This document shows, in pieces, positions 1 to 10,627 of a stretch of 64,000 nucleotides of DNA (the first letter of the stretch is position 1; each line of letters opens with the position of its first letter). The position numbers were made by a program, and so were the translations under genes. Below the pieces are notes generated by a model, which worked only from the letters and a program-made list of their open reading frames with translations, searched no databases and was not told the origin of the DNA. The DNA comes from Lentinula raphanica. Lineage: Eukaryota > Basidiomycota > Agaricomycetes > Agaricales > Omphalotaceae. Location of the stretch: the NCBI GenBank assembly GCA_027919835.1, contig JANVFP010000055.1, positions 1 to 64,000 of the forward strand. Reading direction: 5' to 3'.

Positions 1-1
1 G

Positions 2-106
2 ATCAGCCATGAATATCCACTTAGAGCTATTGCTCGCACCCTTGGTCGGGGATCCTTCAAGAATGCTGACTACTGGTACGAGCACACCAAGGGAATATCG
101 ACTTAG
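2..106 (+). CDS. 3' end of an ORF entering from the left edge
   Basis: An open frame runs in from the window edge and ends at TAG 104-106. The 34 residues end in ADYWYEHTKGIST and look like plausible coding. A gag zinc-knuckle fragment and LTR-like DNA follow, so this may be the tail of a retroelement polyprotein. That is inference only, because nothing diagnostic is visible in so short a piece. Confidence 0.3.
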   Translation: MSHEYPLRAIARTLGRGSFKNADYWYEHTKGIST

Positions 107-784
107 TCTCAAGATCTGCCGGATCGGCACAACTGAGTTTGGTACTTGGCTGTGATGACGGAAATTTCACTTGATCTAGCAGATCAGACACGATGAGGAC
201 CTATCCGGACGAGTTACCGCACGGAAACCCTACGCAAAGTAGCGGAAACCGTCGGAAACATGATGGTCTAGCATTTCCGTGGCAGTACGGGTGAAACCCG
301 CAACGGAAACACGCATATGTTCAAGTTCTAAACTGGGATATAGCGTATGCTATGTACAGCTTTGACCAGCACTCACGGAAACACGCGGAAACCTACGGAA
401 AACACTTCTGAAGCATTTATCTTCGTTGTCCGCTCCAGAACACCAGGCTATATGCATACCGTTCGAAGCTACGGACCAGACCTACCTGATCCGCGAGATC
501 AACCACTGTTACGAGTCTATCTCATTAACTTGGGGAGACCACTACTATTCCGCGGAAGCAAATTCGTCGGAAACACTTGAGCAACACAGGCAGGAGCCAC
601 TCTGACGAGTTAGGCACCCTAGCATGTGGATGCCGCACAGACCATGGTCGGAACTTGCTTGATCTTCTAGATCTGGCGAAAGTACGACAAAATACGGACA
701 AGTTTCATCTTTTCTCTGTTTTCCTTACTATTTCCTTGCGTGTTTGTATCGTTTCAGTCATATTTTACTATTTAAGTGTATATT
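107..784. other. non-coding, possible retroelement LTR remnant
   Basis: No convincing gene. The motif CGGAAAC recurs many times between about 220 and 580, and AGATCT/CTAGATC motifs recur here and again after 1066. This repetitiveness suits old LTR or satellite-like DNA. The MITE at 785-1065 interrupts it. Confidence 0.3.
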
Positions 785-1065
785 CATCAGGAAAAATATT
801 CTCAGCTCTAGAGTCCCCAGAGATACCCCCCAATTCCTAGGCTGCTCAGAGATTTTTGTGAACTTTGAAAGATCAAAAAACATCCTAGAGATCCTGAAAG
901 CATCTGAAAGCACCAGAAAGCACCAGAAAGCATCAGAAAGCACCAGAAAGCACCCAGAGAATTTTTAGAAGCCTCAAAGAACTCAGATACTCTAGGCTCT
1001 CTGAGACTACCTAGGAATTGGGGGGTATCTCTGGGACTCTAGAGGTGAGAATATTTTTCCTGATG
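785..1065. mobile_element. MITE, CATCAGGAAAAA family, copy 1
   Basis: A 281-bp element with ends CATCAGGAAAAATATTCTC and its reverse complement. The inverted match continues inward through a conserved subterminal block (GAGATACCCCCCAATTCCTAG on the left, its complement on the right). The middle holds short direct repeats (CAGAAAGCAC units, 895-955). TT flanks both ends, consistent with a 2-bp target duplication. No coding capacity. Other copies lie at 18505, 20482 and 59085. Confidence 0.85.
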
Positions 1066-1802
1066 TTATCGGACTCCGTCCGTAGAAATAGCTAGATCTA
1101 CTAGATCAAGGACAAATACGGGTATTGGACTTTTCGTAGTGTACTTAAAGACCTGTATCCGCACAAATGAAACAAGTTTCGCGCCCAGATCTCTCTGAAC
1201 TGGTAATCCTTTTCATCCATACGTGGGAGTAAAGGCTTCTAAGCCGTACCGGACCTTGCAGATTAAGTGTGTTACTTCATCGCGATAAGCCCGACTTTTG
1301 AGTGGTTTGACTTGGTGTCTGTCACTTGCTAGTTGAAGGTAGACTCCGTTCCGGAGATACAGAGGACTTGGTCTCAGGTTGTGCCGAGTGAACGTGCAGA
1401 GTTTTGGTGGCTCTGTTCAAGTTGACACGTAGTGATTGGTGATCTGCGTGATCTTCGAGGTTTTACTGAGAATAGTGATCAGTACTGCTTCACCCGGGAG
1501 CGGAATCGATTGGTCTACCATAACGTCTGGTACCCCGTTGCTTTCCGAGCCTAAAACCCCTTATCCGAGTGGAAGCCACTCAAAACAAACCCCTTAGTCC
1601 AGATCTTACGACTGGTATATCCGTGTCACTTCGTTCTGCTGACCAGTATTGCTGATCTAAAAGATCTTACAAGACTGCGTTCGACTCGAGATATAAGATA
1701 GTGCGGAATCTCTGACAACGCCCCACACCTCGCTATAAATACAATTTGATTGACGAATCCGTGAAGTCGTACTCTGTGTTCGTGCTAAGTGACCTGTCAT
1801 AA
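1066..1802. other. LTR-like or promoter-like non-coding DNA
   Basis: No ORF of note. A TATA-like CTATAAATA sits near 1733, about 70 bp before an open frame carrying a gag zinc knuckle, an arrangement compatible with an LTR promoter. I could not find matched LTR ends or a primer-binding site. Confidence 0.25.
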
Positions 1803-2000
1803 GGCATTATACTAAGAACCGACTTTATACCTCGTTACCGTCCTATGGCCCAGATCACCTGTTTCAGGTGTGGAAAGCGTGGTCATATTCAGGCTCACTG
1901 CCGGGAGCCTGTCCCTGCTCCTGCTGCTGCTGCCACAACTCTTATGGCCGTATCGAGTCCGCCTGTTGTTGGGGAGTTGACCCAGCACTATGCAATGTGA
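1803..2000 (+). pseudogene. Gag fragment with CCHC zinc knuckle
   Basis: An open frame between TAA 1800-1802 and TGA 1998-2000 contains a CCHC knuckle, CFRCGKRGHIQAHC (C-x2-C-x4-H-x4-C), typical of Gag nucleocapsid domains of LTR retrotransposons. An Ala/Pro-rich tail follows. The matrix/capsid part is missing upstream and no protease or reverse transcriptase follows, so this is a remnant. The knuckle alone could belong to a cellular protein, but its surroundings favour a retroelement. Confidence 0.6.
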
Positions 2001-2641
2001 TGGAGCTCCAGAAGTCGTGGGAGCTAAGGACAATCTTTTCTTCGTATGTTTCTATTTCTCATTTTATTTATTATTCTGTACGCCGTGACCTTCACAAGTG
2101 GGAGTGTCGAGAGAAAAGAGAGCCGACGGTTGTTTCGGCCACGGCTGAATTTTTCCTTGCTGTTACACGTTTCGATATGTACAGCCTACTTTATTTGATA
2201 TTCTATTTATTTTATATACAGCTTAGATAGTGTGAATACAGGGACTTTTTCCACCCTTTCTTCCCTGCGCTCACTGTGGACTTTGGACCCATCGAAGAAT
2301 TCGCCATCTCGACGACCCTTTTCCCAGCCGTCTCCGAAATCGTTCCGGCCTCCAATTCAACACTGCCAAAGTACGCTAAGCCGGACAAGGCCTCGGAGCT
2401 CTGAGGCCTAAAGTACGCTAATTTGGGCTTATTTTGGACAGGGAAATCGCCAAAATCGGCCCCAAAAGTACGCTAATTCGGGCGAGGTTTGGCAGGAGCT
2501 TCCGGGGTCCTCAGCAGTGGCTGATTCAAAATTAGCTTGTGTTTACATTGGAAACTCATCACTTGGACGAAAATAGCGAAAGCTTGATTCACCAGGAAGT
2601 CATCACCTGTCTTCGCGATCTCCAAGTCAGAGTTCCGCAAA
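2001..2641. repeat. non-coding, with AAAGTACGCTAA triplet
   Basis: No supported gene. The 12-mer AAAGTACGCTAA occurs three times (about 2369, 2410 and 2465) around a near-palindrome AGGCCTCGGAGCTCTGAGGCCT. The cluster resembles a terminal or subterminal block of an unrecognised mobile element. Confidence 0.35.
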
Positions 2642-4617
2642 ATGGTAATCAAACCACAATCATCACCAACCATGACATCTCGAATGGAACAATTCCAGTG
2701 CGTGCGCCATGACTTCTGTGTATCATTCTTTCTTGTCATTGATGCCTCTCCTCAGCATCCACTGGACAACTCAATTTCCGCGATACACGTGCAGTCTCAA
2801 AGCATCGTTCGTGGATGGAACTTGCCCGACAGTGAAGTATTCACAGTGAGAGTCATTTCAATGACAGCTTTCCATCGCAGTCATTACTTCGACAACGACA
2901 TCTTCTTTCAATTTGTCACCATCGAAGTTGTCAGGATCTTTGAAGTCAGGATTGTTACACATGATCTGACAATCAAGGACACCCGAGATCTTGTTTGGCT
3001 TGGCAGGGAACTCTCATCATCATATAAAAAATGCTCTTACAAATATTGTAAGTGACTTTCTATTTGCACAGAAAATAAAATCATGAAATTTGTTTAGTCA
3101 GGTTGAATCTCTTACATGATGTCGATGAGATGCCGAGCCAAAGTGGGATGCGAAGTATACTAGACAGCCTAGTGAATAGACTTGCAAGAAATGTGAAGGG
3201 ATTCTTGGAAGAATACCTTCAGGATGACTTGAAAACATCATACATTTGTCCTGAATACAAGATATCAGTTGCTTCCACAAGCAACAACAATAGAGAACCA
3301 GCACTTACTGCCTCCATTCACACATTGGATGGCAGTGATTCCAATGGCAGTGATTCCAATGAGGTAACAACATCCCCCCTTTTCACACCCTCTTCAGCTA
3401 TTTCCCCTACCTGCCCAGATGGATGCAATGCACATCAACCAATTAATGGAAGTGTGCAGGAAGTTCAAACCCAAAACAAGCCATTACCTCCACTGCCACT
3501 CACATCTACATCACCGCTACCTGTGAACCATTCATCTTTTCCAACACCCATGTCTTTGGACTCGCCATATGCTTCATCAGGACCGACGTCCTTGTCCAAC
3601 TCACATACCTTGCCCAAGGTGACTTTGCCTCGAGCCTCGTTGAAGGTTCCAACATCTGCGCTAACATCCGATACCTTGGTGAAGGTGCCTACATCTACCT
3701 CGTTGAAGGTGCCTACATCTACCTCGTCGAAGGTGCCTACATCTACCTCGTCGAAGGTGCCTACATCTACCTCATTGAAGGTGCCTACATCTACCTCGTC
3801 GAAGGTGCCTACATCTACCTCATTGAAGGTGCCTACATCTACCTCGTTGAAGGTGCCTACATCTACCTCGTTGAAGGTGCCTACATCTACCTCGTTGAAG
3901 GTGCCTACATCTACCTCGTCGAAGGTGCCTACATCTCACACCTCAGCAAAGGTGCCAACTTCTGCACCATCATCTCATATCTCGGCGAAGGTGCCTACAT
4001 CTACCTCGTTGAAGGTGAATGTAGGCACCTTCGACGAGGTGAATGTAGGTGGCAGAGTCAAATGTAACACCAAACATATTGACCAATGTGGTACTGACCT
4101 ACGTCGCGGCAAGAGCCGGGATGATCATGGTGCACTCGAAGTAGACCCGCGTGCGGATGCTGCACGCCGTGCAAACACTGAATGCCAAACATTCACTGAA
4201 CGCCAAACATTCACCTCACCCGCTTCTCCTCTGCCATCCTCGTCATCACCCAGGGCCAAGTCCCACACACTTGATCGATCTCGTCCTCCGCATGCTACAA
4301 AATCCACACAACCGGCACCGGCACCTGCCAGGGTCCTCCACTCCGTCTTTGTCTCGCTACCAACGGAATTGCCTGCATTCCCGACGAAAATCGCTTCTCT
4401 TGTTGATATGGCCCATGGGTGGTCCTCTGCGGTTAAACAGCACACCAATTCCTCTTCGCGGCTTCCCAAACCCTCAGACGTCATCCGCAAGGACACCCAT
4501 CAGCTGCGGCTCTGTTTCGATAGTTGCAAGAAACAAGAGTTGTTTCTCTCTACCTGGAATGAGGTCCATGATGAGATTGATAGCCTTGCTCATTTATTGA
4601 TTGCTCGTGGTACTTGA
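2642..4617 (+). CDS. repeat-rich protein with KVPTSTS minisatellite, unknown function
   Basis: Model: exon 1 2642-3047, intron 3048-3097 (GTAAGT...TTTAG, 50 nt), exon 2 3098-4617; 641 aa if the start is right. The splice removes a stop and keeps the frame open. Residues about 330-445 are a tandem array of S-L/S-K-V-P-T-S-T encoded by 24-bp units. The flanks are Ser/Thr/Pro-rich. The C-terminal ~90 residues are more ordered in composition and end LAHLLIARGT. No signal peptide or membrane segment is seen. No family recognised. The first exon is the weaker part, because another frame on the minus strand is also open over 2473-2739. Confidence 0.45.
3682..4015 (+). repeat. 24-bp coding minisatellite
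   Basis: Ten near-perfect 24-bp units (AAGGTGCCTACATCTACCTC plus GTTG, GTCG or ATTG) occupy 3682-3921. Degenerate units continue to about 4015. Unit differences are almost all C/T or G/A at the last four bases. Just beyond, at about 4020-4040, one unit appears in reverse complement, making a foldback. Confidence 0.9.
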
Positions 4618-5141
4618 GATCCTTGCTGGGTTCTTGTATCTCTTCTTTTACTCTCATTGGACTGGGAGTCTTTCTCCGTCGTCTTTGTCATTTTTTTTTC
4701 TCCGTCTACTTTCCTCTTTGTCTCCCTTAGTGTTCCAAGTTCTTGACTCCGAGTCCCACTTTGACTCCTCATCTATACTTTTCCACTCTACCTAGTACCA
4801 AGTACCTCTTCTCAGATTGATTCTTGATTTGCCTACTCTGACTTTCCTACTATCGATCCCTGACCCCCTAACATTGACTCTCATGCTCTGTGACTGTGAT
4901 TCGGGTACGCGCGTTGTGCTGATTTGTCTCTGTCTATCTCGATTATCAGATTCTCGTTAGATATACAATGTTTTAGTTCTACCAAGTGAACGCATAAACG
5001 GATATCCATTTAATTTCTAGACTCAGCCAAGGTCCCAAGATCTTCAAAAAAGCTCGGTGACTACTAACGCGAACGACTCGTATGCACAATAAGTCTGTAA
5101 TGCAAAAAGTAATGCAAATAAGCTACATATCTAGTACGGTC
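4618..5141. other. intergenic, nothing recognised
   Basis: Pyrimidine-rich T/C tracts (4625-4800) follow the stop of the repeat gene. No ORF, repeat or RNA gene is supported. The two genes here converge, so this holds both 3' ends. Confidence 0.4.
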
Positions 5142-6774
5142 TCATGATCTGTTCAAACCAGACGCAGCCGCAGGTTCAGTACCCACTGAACCAGGTCCAG
5201 GTCCAGGTCCAGGATACGCAGTGATCCCGCTCATCTCATTCCCTATTCCCGTTCCAGCCGAACCCCCAGCCGGACCCGACGACCGAAAACTCACACTCAA
5301 CGGTCGTTTCGCGATAATAGAAGCATTATGTGAAGACCAGAACGAGTCGTACGTCAACGAAGGCGGTTTTTGTCCCTTTGCGTCGGTGAGAGGAACGGGC
5401 TGTGATGGGGAGGTGAACGACATAAAGTTGTTGTAGTTGTTGTAGTTGTTATAGTTGTTGAACGTGTTAAAGGAGGGCATCGTCGACAGGGACAAAGATA
5501 AGGATGATGAGGAAGAGGAGGAAGGAAAAGGGGAAGGAAAAGAGGAAGAGGCAGGGGCAGGGGAAGGGGAGGAAACGGAGGCGGGGTAAGCTGGGACTGG
5601 AAGGGTGCTTGTGCTTGGGAAGTTGAGTTTCGGGGTGCGGTTGGAAGTGGGTGTGGGCGTGAGCGTGGAATTGGATCGAGGGGAGGGAGTCGAGGTGATT
5701 GAAGGGATTGAGCTGAGTGAGCTGAGTGGCTGGGGTCGGGGTTGTTTGTGTGATGCTCGTTCGGATGCGGATACGGAGAGTGATAGTGAGAGTGGGCTAG
5801 CGGCGGCGGGGATGTATGGCGATGTCGACGGCACGCGAGATTGTGCTTGTAATTGTGGAGAGGCCGTCGTCGTCGTCGTCGTCGATGTCGATGTCAATGG
5901 TGAGAATGGTGGGGCTGGAGGTAGAGGTGGTTGGTACATCTGTATGGTAAGCGTCTATCGGAAGCGTTTATGAGATCAATACTTCAGTTTGAGCAGAATA
6001 CGAGAATACGTACATTAGGCGCAGTGGATTGAAGAGAGGATGAAGATCCTGGTACCGCAGGTGGAGGCATATGTGGGGAAGTTATAACATTGACATTAGG
6101 AAATGAAGATGGATCAGGCCTAGGTTCGGTACGAGATGAAGATGAAGCTGAAGATTGGCTTTGTTGACTTGATATTGCAGTGTTCGTTGGAGTAGCAGGG
6201 AAGACGGAGAAAGAAGAAGCAGAGGTAGAGGCCGCAGCGGAAGGTCCAACTTGCTCTCGCTCAGAGCCACCGGATGGTTTCAAGTTGGGAAACGTATGCG
6301 CTTTAAATGATAAAGACGATTGAGGCGCAAGCGTTTGATATTGATTGCTGGAGTTCATGTACGACGTCTGTGTGATCGGTCCATAGTTGTAATTCGAGTA
6401 ATTCGAATGATGTCGAGGCCGGGTATTCGTTCGTTTGAAGTACAGATTTTCGACTTCGTTTAGATTTTGTTTGTGCTGAGAGAAGAGCCATTTGAGTTGA
6501 GTTTGAACAATAAGGATGAAGGATGACTAGAGGATAACATACCCAGCCATTTTCCACCTTCAACCTAGCATACTGAAGCCGTAGTTGTAGTTGTCGTGAG
6601 AGCTAACCATAATACATGCGGAATATGAGCATTCTTTCGCGAAATGACATTGACATGTCGAAAGCTAAGTGATAATGGAAATATGGGACTTACATGAGAG
6701 ACTTGAGTTTTGTCCATTGACCTTCGTCGTTTTCCTTCCTCAGTACCAGTATTGATAGAGGAGAGAGGAGACAT
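5142..6774 (-). CDS. four-exon protein with conserved-looking N-terminus and low-complexity tail
   Basis: Exons on the minus strand: 6694-6774, 6543-6572, 6014-6475, 5142-5939; introns of 121, 67 and 74 nt, all GT...AG and all frame-keeping; 456 aa. The two short first introns interrupt a dense segment (residues about 20-50: MDKTQVSHYARLKVENGW, then HKQNLNEVENLYFKRTN). Its Tyr/Trp/Asn-rich make-up suggests a real folded or binding motif. The rest is Ser/Pro/Thr-rich with an Asn-Tyr repeat and a PGPGPG run, and a basic KRRR lies near the N-terminus. This could be a nuclear regulator with a disordered tail, but that is inference; I do not recognise the family. It diverges from the HAAO gene across 384 bp. 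Confidence 0.75.
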
Positions 6775-7158
6775 TCAAAATGTCAAAGTAAAAGGAGCAG
6801 TTTGGAGTTCTATGATAGCATATAGCAAAGAGAGAGTCGTCTTTTCGTGTCGTCTGTTATTTGTGGCGTAAGAGAAAAACGAACGAACGGACACCGTGCA
6901 CGCGCCTTGAATCAGAACACGAGTTGTTCCCACAGTCACATGCCCAGTCAATCACATGCCTCGGAGTCCGGATCGATCAGTCCGACGGATGCCAACTTCC
7001 GAGTCTTCCGACTCCGGGGAATTTCCAAGTCGCAGAAGTCTCAGAATCTGAGTAAGAGCATCATGATCATCTTCACCGGCGTTGCGTTTTCACCTGACTC
7101 ATCTCTTCTTCTTCACCTTCACTCATCTTCCTCATCTCCCTCAACGGAACTCGTAGCA
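6775..7158. promoter_or_regulatory. divergent promoter region
   Basis: The 384 bp between two divergent start codons must hold both promoters. No clear TATA box is visible, only C/T-rich tracts just before the HAAO start (7100-7145). The neighbouring arrangement is not preserved in the second copy at 44.4 kb. Confidence 0.5.
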
Positions 7159-7936
7159 ATGCCTCTCGCCCCACCCATCAACTTCCCAAAGTGGTTAATC
7201 GAAAATTCTGATCTCCTTAAACCGCCCGTGAACAACTTTTGCTTGTATCGCGGGGAAGACTTCATCGTCATGGTCGTGGGTGGACCTAACGAGAGGAACG
7301 ACTATCATGTCAATCAAACCGAAGTAAGTATAACTTATAAGCTCGCTCGTCGTTTTGATGCAGATTTCTATGATCAAATCGTCGTTCTCACTCGCTCACT
7401 CGTCACAACGTTGGTCAACAGGAATGGTTTTACCAGCACAAGGGTGGAATGCTCCTACGAACCATAGACGATGGTGTCTTTCGTGACATTCGCATTGAGG
7501 AAGGAGAGATGTTTCTGCTTCCTGGTAGGCCGGGCTTCGTATACTTGACTTCTTGACTTGTGTTTTGAGGGATGAACGTTAACGTTCAAACGATAGCTAA
7601 CACCCCTCATAATCCTGTTCGCTTTGCCGACACGATCGGGATTGTTATGGAACGGGAAAGACCTGAGCAATCCATAGGTATGTACAGCAACTCAAAATGT
7701 ATGTCTCATCCTCCTACTAACGACTCTCACACACTCCCCTTTCCTCTTTTCTACAAACAGACCAGCTACGATGGTACTGCCCTTCGTCGACTCACGAAAA
7801 GCCAACACTGATCCACCAAGAATCGTTCCACGTCACTGACCTCGGGAGCCAGCTAAAGCCGGTGATCGAGCGCTGGCAGAGGAATCCTGATTTGCGCAGG
7901 TGTAAAGAGTGTGGAACGGTTGCTGAGCCTAGGTAA
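7159..7936 (+). CDS. BNA1: 3-hydroxyanthranilate 3,4-dioxygenase
   Basis: Exons 7159-7323, 7422-7524, 7597-7677 and 7761-7936 (introns 98, 72 and 83 nt) give 174 aa, the usual length for fungal HAAO. The enzyme opens the ring of 3-hydroxyanthranilate in the kynurenine route to quinolinate and NAD, in the cytosol. The cupin carries the iron ligands with family spacing: H50 in [11 protein letters not shown]56, and H94 in NTPHNPVRF. The N-terminal PPINFPKWL and KPPVNN motifs are also typical. The C-terminal rubredoxin-like site has C123 (WYC) and the C164-x2-C167 pair, but the partner two residues after C123 is serine. The start was chosen because homology begins exactly there. A dead copy of exon 1 lies at 44.45 kb. 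Confidence 0.95.
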
Positions 7937-9536
7937 CAAGGAAGTGCTCAGATTATCCTCTTGAACGGAAAAGACAGACGTAACGATATAGGCATAAGGA
8001 TATTGCCCCATATTGCGCAATGCATTGCTTTCCCCCCCTTCCCTTTCGGTCATATCTAACTTGCGTTGAGCCATTTAGCTTCTATATGAGTGTGTGCAAA
8101 TGCCAAAAGCCCGAGAAGAACTAGAGAAGAACACGCGCGACAGTTCGACTTTTGGGAATGTGGGATCCTTTGTCACGGACCATGGTTTTCTAGGGTTATC
8201 CCAGCTTACAACCTCTTACAACTAGGCGAATGACTATCGGGCTTGTGAATCAGAGCGATGATGGTTAAAGCTTTTAAAGCTTCAAAAGTCGGGGTTCATC
8301 CCATGCCGGTAGCTGGTAACTCCTATCCGAAATTGGAACCTTTACTACATCAAGTTAGAACAGGTTAGAACATGGAAGAGAGTGGTTTAGAGTGGCCATC
8401 ACGGTATGTGAACGGTTCACGGCATGCCAGAATCCAGATATCACATTCGTCGTTCGTCGTTTCTCGAATCATCTATGAACGTTTGAACGTTTGAACTGCC
8501 ATGCTAGAATACCACAGTTTTGATCTTTGTCAGTGTCTTTCTTCTCCTACCAACTTGCTTTGCTCATAAACGACTACGGTTATCCAGACCTTCAGACGTC
8601 AGTGAGGCTTGAGCGTTCTTCAAACTCCTCCATCATACATCAATGCAAAAGTTAAGATCTGTCACGATTCATCAGAATCGCGCCACGGCCCTCCATCTCC
8701 GTCAACTTCACGAAGCTTCACGAACGCTCTTGAGAGCCGATTGGCGATAGCTGATGAAATACGCTGCACCCGTGGCCCAGACCTCATCGCATAGAATGAG
8801 ACCCGACTTTCGACAGGAAAACAAGCTCATGCTCAGGCCTGTTCAGGCTGATGAAATCGCAAATTCCCTGAACATGCTCCATCGATATGCATCAGAGTCA
8901 TCGGTTCCTCTGTAAGACCGGATGGGAGAAGATGGGAGGAGATTGAAAGGCGATTGAAAGCCTGCACGGACGACAACGTATTGCCAGACATCATCGGGAT
9001 TCGGGATTCGATCCAACTTCCAAGCGAAAACGCCAGAAATTAGAACAATCTCCAGTACTAATTTGCAACGAATTGCTCAGATGATTATAAACTCCTCAGC
9101 TATTTGACAGTCGTCCTTCAGGAGCCCCTTCAGGTTGTTTCCATTCTAGCTTTCACAAAGTCACGTCAGAACGAACTAGAACGAACTCCGGATCATTGGA
9201 TTATACTTGTCGAGCTTGAACAGGCTTGAACAGGCTTGAGCTTTTTGCCGCAAAAGGGAAATTTGGATTGATCTGCCAGACTGCAACAGCTTTCAAACCC
9301 CCTCTATCTAGATCTGGAGGGGGATAGGATAAAAAGGGCGGCGATTATGATGATGATCTCACCCAAACCCATCCGAGTCCCGACTGCCAGAGTTATACCG
9401 ATTTCTTGCCAATTCCTCCTAGTAATCTCCACATTGGTACGATTTCCTTCATCACCTGAATCAATCTTACAGAACGTCTATGTAGCTGATTGTCCATTTA
9501 TCTTCTTCCCTTGTTAGAGATCATCGATCATCAATC
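7937..9536. other. intergenic, nothing recognised
   Basis: About 1.6 kb without a supportable gene. Short direct repeats such as GAACAGGCTTGAACAGGCTTGAG (9218-9240) and GTTTGAACGTTTGAAC (8480-8495) occur. The last 250 bp are presumably the promoter of the SYGS-repeat gene. Most of this stretch is missing from the second segmental copy. Confidence 0.4.
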
Positions 9537-10627
9537 ATGTCTTACAACAACAACAACGATTATTCCTCGAACACCTACGGCTCGAGTCGTCGAGATGATG
9601 ACAATTCGTATGGATCGTCTACTGGAAATACGAACGACTCCTACGGGTCGAACAACTCCTATGGATCCAATAACCGTGATGATAGCGACTCGTACGGAAG
9701 TTCGAGGAACAACAACAATAACAACACCTCTTCCTATGGTTCGGGCAGGAACGACAACTCCTATGGATCCACTGGCAATAACCGTGGTGATAACGAGTCC
9801 TACGGACCGACTCGGAACAGTAATAACTCGTATGGTTCCAACAACCGCGACTCCTCTAACGACTCGTACGGATTGAAGAACGACAATAGTAATTCTTACG
9901 GATCCAACACTAACCGTGATAACGACTCGTACGGTTCGTCTCGGAACGACTCGAATAACTCTTATGGGTCCAACAACACCGGGAGCGACTCGTATGGCTC
10001 GAGGAACAACAGCGGTAACGACTCCTATGGGTCGCGAAACGACTCGGATAACTCGTATGGGTCGAGGAACAACAACAGCAGCAACAAAACCTACGGCTCC
10101 AGCGACAGCGGTAATGACGACAACTCGTATGGTTCTAGTAACCGCGGTCATGGTAGCGACTCCTACGGTTCGAGGAACGACGACGAGAACAAAAACAAAT
10201 CCTCGTATGGATCCAGTAATGACCAAGACACGGGCTCTTACGGTTCGAGGAATGATAACGACTCTTCGAACTCCTATGGATCGTCTGGCAACAGCAACTC
10301 CGGATCCAAGAACCAGAGCTCCATGAACTCGTACATCGACAAAGGTGTTGCGTACGCGGCTCAAAAGGCGGGGTATAACCTAGTGAGTCTTCCAAAGTTG
10401 CTACTGTGCTTTTCTTGCTACACGTCTTCCTACTCTCGGTTCTACTCTCCCGTTGTCAATAGACTCTCCAGTTGGCTGACATGTTATATCGTTCCAGGAC
10501 GAGAATACTGCTAATAAGATTGGCGATGCTATCTCTGAAAACTTGGGCAAGTTCGGTGGAGGTAAAGTCTTTTTAACATCGATTTGACTCTTGATGTTCA
10601 GCTAATTCTTCGTCAGGCAAGTGGTGA
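9537..10627 (+). CDS. Asn/Ser/Gly-rich SYGS-repeat protein
   Basis: Exons 9537-10382, 10498-10561, 10617-10627 (introns 115 and 55 nt) encode 306 aa. Residues 1-255 are about 28 irregular repeats built on (D/N)SYGS with Asn, Asp and Arg between them, a highly polar tract likely to be disordered. The last ~50 residues differ: YIDKGVAYAAQKAGYNLDE followed by NTANKIGDAISENLGKFGG and GKW, with Ala/Gly helix-like character, split by both introns. No signal peptide or membrane segment. Similar polar repeats plus a short conserved tail occur in fungal stress-associated and condensate-forming proteins, but no function is assigned. The long antisense frame is a codon-bias shadow. A broken copy lies at 44.69-45.35 kb. 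Confidence 0.85.

Noticed and set aside
2473..2739. 88-codon minus-strand frame
   Set aside because: No start context, splice structure or homologue; overlaps the proposed first exon of the plus-strand gene, though this keeps that exon uncertain.
3682..3921. Possible CRISPR array (regular 24-bp repeats)
   Set aside because: Units are contiguous without spacers, in frame within a coding region of a eukaryotic genome.
4125..4496. 123-codon minus and 149-codon plus alternative frames within the repeat-rich gene
   Set aside because: Shadows of the longer plus-strand frame in a low-stop region.
5605..5973. 122-codon plus-strand frame
   Set aside because: Antisense to a Ser/Pro-rich coding exon; compositionally a mirror of it.
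9000..9030. GGGATTCGATCC-like tRNA T-arm
   Set aside because: No matching acceptor stem, D-arm or anticodon arm could be placed around it.
9531..10364. 277-codon minus-strand frame opposite the SYGS-repeat gene
   Set aside because: Val/Ile/Arg monotony is the complement of the SYGS repeats; the plus frame has introns, a distinct tail and a homologue, the minus frame has none.
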